This document shows positions 6,695 to 8,430 of a DNA stretch of 8,430 nucleotides, piece by piece. A model generated the notes under the pieces. The model did not search any database and was not told where the DNA came from. It worked only from the letters and a program-made list of their open reading frames with translations. Source of the DNA: Burkholderiales bacterium (GTDB lineage Bacteria; Pseudomonadota; Gammaproteobacteria; Burkholderiales; SG8-39); contig SXNB01000193.1 in assembly GCA_005777205.1 (NCBI GenBank), positions 1 through 8,430 on the forward strand, read 5' to 3'. The position numbers were made by a program, and so were the translations under genes. Each line of letters opens with the position of its first letter. Position 1 is the first letter of the stretch.

Positions 6695-7668
6695 AACTCG
6701 CTTCGGATCGAGCACTCTGGATTTTTGCCGCAGCGGCGCTTGCGCTGCCCATCATTGCCGACGGCAACAAGTTTCTCGCGTTTGTGCTGGGCATGACCTA
6801 CATCAGCCTGCTGTGGGCAACCGGCATGAACCTGATGTACGGCTTTGTGGGCCTCATGCCGCTCATGTTCGCGGGCGTAGCGGGCATCGCCGGCTATGCG
6901 GTGGTTCACCTCACTCGCGAGTTCGGGTGGTCCTTCTGGCTGGCCATGCCCGTAGCCACCGTGATGGCTGCACTCGCCGGTGTGGCGCTCGGCCTGCCTT
7001 CGCTACGGCTTAAGGGCTTTTACTTCACTCTGTGTTCGCTCGTGATCCAGACCGTGCTCACGCTCGCCTTCATTTTCTTTCCCACCTATACCAATGGCGA
7101 CACGGGCATCAATCAGATCGCCCCGCCCGACTGGTTTGGCGGCCAGCTAAAGGGGCTCGGTCTTGAACTGATGATTGCGCTCTTTACGGTGGTCGGCATT
7201 CTGCTCTGTGCCTGGATCGTGCGATCCCCGCTCGGTCAGCGGTTTGTCGCCATTCGCGAAGACGACATCCTGGCTGAAGCAATCGGCATCCGGGTCGTAC
7301 GCTGCAAGATCATTGCATTTTTCATCGTCTCTCTCTATGCCGGCGTGGGCGGCTGCTTCTACTCGGTCTACATCGGATTTGTCTCGCCCCGCGCCTTCGA
7401 TGTGCTGGTGTCGATGAACATCTGGCTGTTTGTCGCCTTCGGCGGACGAGGAACCATCGCGGGTCCCATCATCGGCACCGCCATCCTTGCTCCCATTCCA
7501 TTCCTGCTGCAGGAATTGCAGGCCTTCAAGGACATTCTGTCGGGCGTGCTGATCATCGTGGTCACGTTACTGATGCCGGGCGGCATCTACGGCGCCTGGC
7601 TTGCGCGCAGGCGTCGCACGCAAAAGGCCATGACCGACAGCGCGCGCGTGCAGGAGAGCCGGGTTTGA
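6691..7668 (+). CDS. livM: HAAT-family ABC transporter permease, LivM type
   Basis: Second inner-membrane permease subunit, 325 residues; the symbol is a family name. Hydrophobic segments lie roughly at 8-23, 27-50, 52-74, 81-101, 109-131, 158-176, 206-229, 240-270 and 281-297. Family hallmarks are LRLKGFYFTLCSLVIQ (105-120), the coupling loop SPLGQRFVAIREDDILAEAIGI (179-200, quoted here as motif ends SPLG and AIGI), and GGRGTIAGPIIGTAI (251-265). The conserved N-terminal LivM stretch around the usual SLGHAAFFGIGAY is altered: here it reads GFVGLMPLMFAGVAGIAGY (51-69), keeping only the glycine pattern. A basic, non-membrane tail follows (RRRRT, 306-310). It overlaps livH by ATGA and the ATPase gene by TTGA, so the genes are very probably one translationally coupled operon. 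Confidence 0.95.
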   Translation: MKLASDRALWIFAAAALALPIIADGNKFLAFVLGMTYISLLWATGMNLMYGFVGLMPLMFAGVAGIAGYAVVHLTREFGWSFWLAMPVATVMAALAGVALGLPSLRLKGFYFTLCSLVIQTVLTLAFIFFPTYTNGDTGINQIAPPDWFGGQLKGLGLELMIALFTVVGILLCAWIVRSPLGQRFVAIREDDILAEAIGIRVVRCKIIAFFIVSLYAGVGGCFYSVYIGFVSPRAFDVLVSMNIWLFVAFGGRGTIAGPIIGTAILAPIPFLLQELQAFKDILSGVLIIVVTLLMPGGIYGAWLARRRRTQKAMTDSARVQESRV

Positions 7669-8384
7669 GCGTACGGCTGCTCGAGGTCAGCGGGCTCTCC
7701 AAACGCTTTGGCGGCGTAGTCGCGCTTAAAAACGTGGACGGGCATTCGGTCGCAGGCGAAACGCTTGGCATGATCGGCCCCAATGGATCAGGCAAGACCA
7801 CCTTCGTGAACATGGTGAGCGGACACATCCGCCCCGACTCGGGAACGCTTGGCTTTGCCGGCATCGACATTGCGGGAAGCACGCCGCATCAGCTCGCGGA
7901 AATCGGGCTCTGCCGAACCTATCAGGCCGTGCGTGTGTTCTCGGCGTTGCCCGTTCGTCAGAACATTGACAACGCGCGGTTGCTGCTCTCGCATCGCGGC
8001 CTGGATTCAGCCGAGCTGGGTGAGCTCACCGAGTGGCTGCGGCTTGACACCCGGCTGGATGTTGATGCGGGCAGTCTCACGCTGTTCGAGCAGCGACGGC
8101 TGGAGCTGTTGATGCGGCTGGTGCTCAAGCCCCGGCTCATCATGCTGGACGAGCCTGTTGGGGGCCTTGCGGTTACCGAAGTCACCGAGATGATCCAGCT
8201 TCTCAAGGAACTCCGCGCCCGCTGCTCGATTTTCGTGATCGAGCACACCATGCGCGTGATTCGCGAGCTCGCAGACCGGGTCATGGTGCTGATCGCTGGT
8301 GAAAAGGTCGCTGACGGGCCGCCTGCCGATATCCTGCGTAACAAGCGTGTGATCGATGAATATCTGGGGACCCGCCATGCTTGA
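7665..8384 (+). CDS. livG: HAAT-family ABC transporter ATPase, LivG type, with degenerate signature motif
   Basis: Cytoplasmic ATP-binding subunit, 239 residues, slightly shorter than most LivG proteins. The start is TTG, overlapping the livM stop by 4 bp, with GGAG at 7652-7655; this start gives RLLEVSGLSKRFGG, the normal LivG N-terminus. Walker A is GPNGSGKTT (38-46), the Q-loop is RTYQAVR (84-90, Gln87), Walker B is LIMLDEP with catalytic Glu163, and the H-loop is VIEHTM (His194). Two motifs depart from the family. The ABC signature, usually LSYGQQRRLEIARAL, reads SLTLFEQRRLELLMRLV (137-153) and lacks the SGG/SYG part. The D-loop region reads GGLAVTE instead of GLNPxE. Because ATP sites in these heterodimers are shared between LivG and LivF, one site may be weakly active. 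The symbol is a family name. Confidence 0.93.
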   Translation: MSVRLLEVSGLSKRFGGVVALKNVDGHSVAGETLGMIGPNGSGKTTFVNMVSGHIRPDSGTLGFAGIDIAGSTPHQLAEIGLCRTYQAVRVFSALPVRQNIDNARLLLSHRGLDSAELGELTEWLRLDTRLDVDAGSLTLFEQRRLELLMRLVLKPRLIMLDEPVGGLAVTEVTEMIQLLKELRARCSIFVIEHTMRVIRELADRVMVLIAGEKVADGPPADILRNKRVIDEYLGTRHA

Positions 8385-8430
8385 GGTGCGAGACCTCGAG
8401 ATCCGCTACGGTCCGTTTCTCGCCGTCGAC
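8377..8430 (+). CDS. livF: HAAT-family ABC transporter ATPase, LivF type, first 18 codons
   Basis: An ATG at 8377 overlaps the end of the preceding ATPase gene by 8 bp and stays open to the window edge. The visible peptide, MLEVRDLEIRYGPFLAVD, matches the first strand and A-loop aromatic residue (Tyr11) of LivF-type ATPases, normally about 235 residues long. Gene order after a LivG-type gene strongly supports the call. Walker motifs lie beyond the window. Confidence 0.85.
   Translation, partial: MLEVRDLEIRYGPFLAVD

Overview
The window looks like a chromosomal segment of a high-GC betaproteobacterium, most likely Burkholderiales. This rests on the hemA-prfA gene order, the sequence style of HemA and RF1, the strong G/C third-position bias, and a large-solute ABC cassette of the HAAT (branched-chain amino acid/amide/organic acid) type common in that order. 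I made no database comparison, so the taxonomic call is inference.

Left part (1-1818, minus strand): the 5' half of prfA (peptide chain release factor 1) lies 10 bp downstream of a complete hemA (glutamyl-tRNA reductase, first committed step of C5-pathway heme synthesis). This is a conserved housekeeping operon. Its upstream region (1819-1947) is shared with a divergent plus-strand gene. It holds a perfect -10 box for hemA and a compact repeat structure at 1901-1930 (a direct repeat overlapping an inverted repeat).

Middle (1948-3503, plus strand): first comes a 326-residue diguanylate cyclase with an N-terminal cyclic-nucleotide-binding-like domain and an intact GGEEF active site and I-site. 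A broken lipoprotein gene follows, carrying an in-frame TGA and a one-base frameshift.

Right part (3578-8430, plus strand, cut by the window end): a probable operon of a DHDPS/NAL-family lyase, a periplasmic solute-binding protein, two LivH/LivM-type permeases, a LivG-type ATPase and the first codons of a LivF-type ATPase. The last genes overlap by 4-8 bp. The lyase lacks the usual GTTGE-type motif and the usual catalytic tyrosine. The LivG-type ATPase has a strongly altered ABC signature. Together they suggest an uptake-plus-catabolism unit for an unidentified organic acid or amino acid-like compound.

Most of the window is ordinary. I did not find a clear new defence or mobile system, a CRISPR array, or tRNA/rRNA genes. 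The best leads are the atypical lyase coupled to its transporter, the degenerate LivG signature, the decaying lipoprotein gene and the divergent control region.
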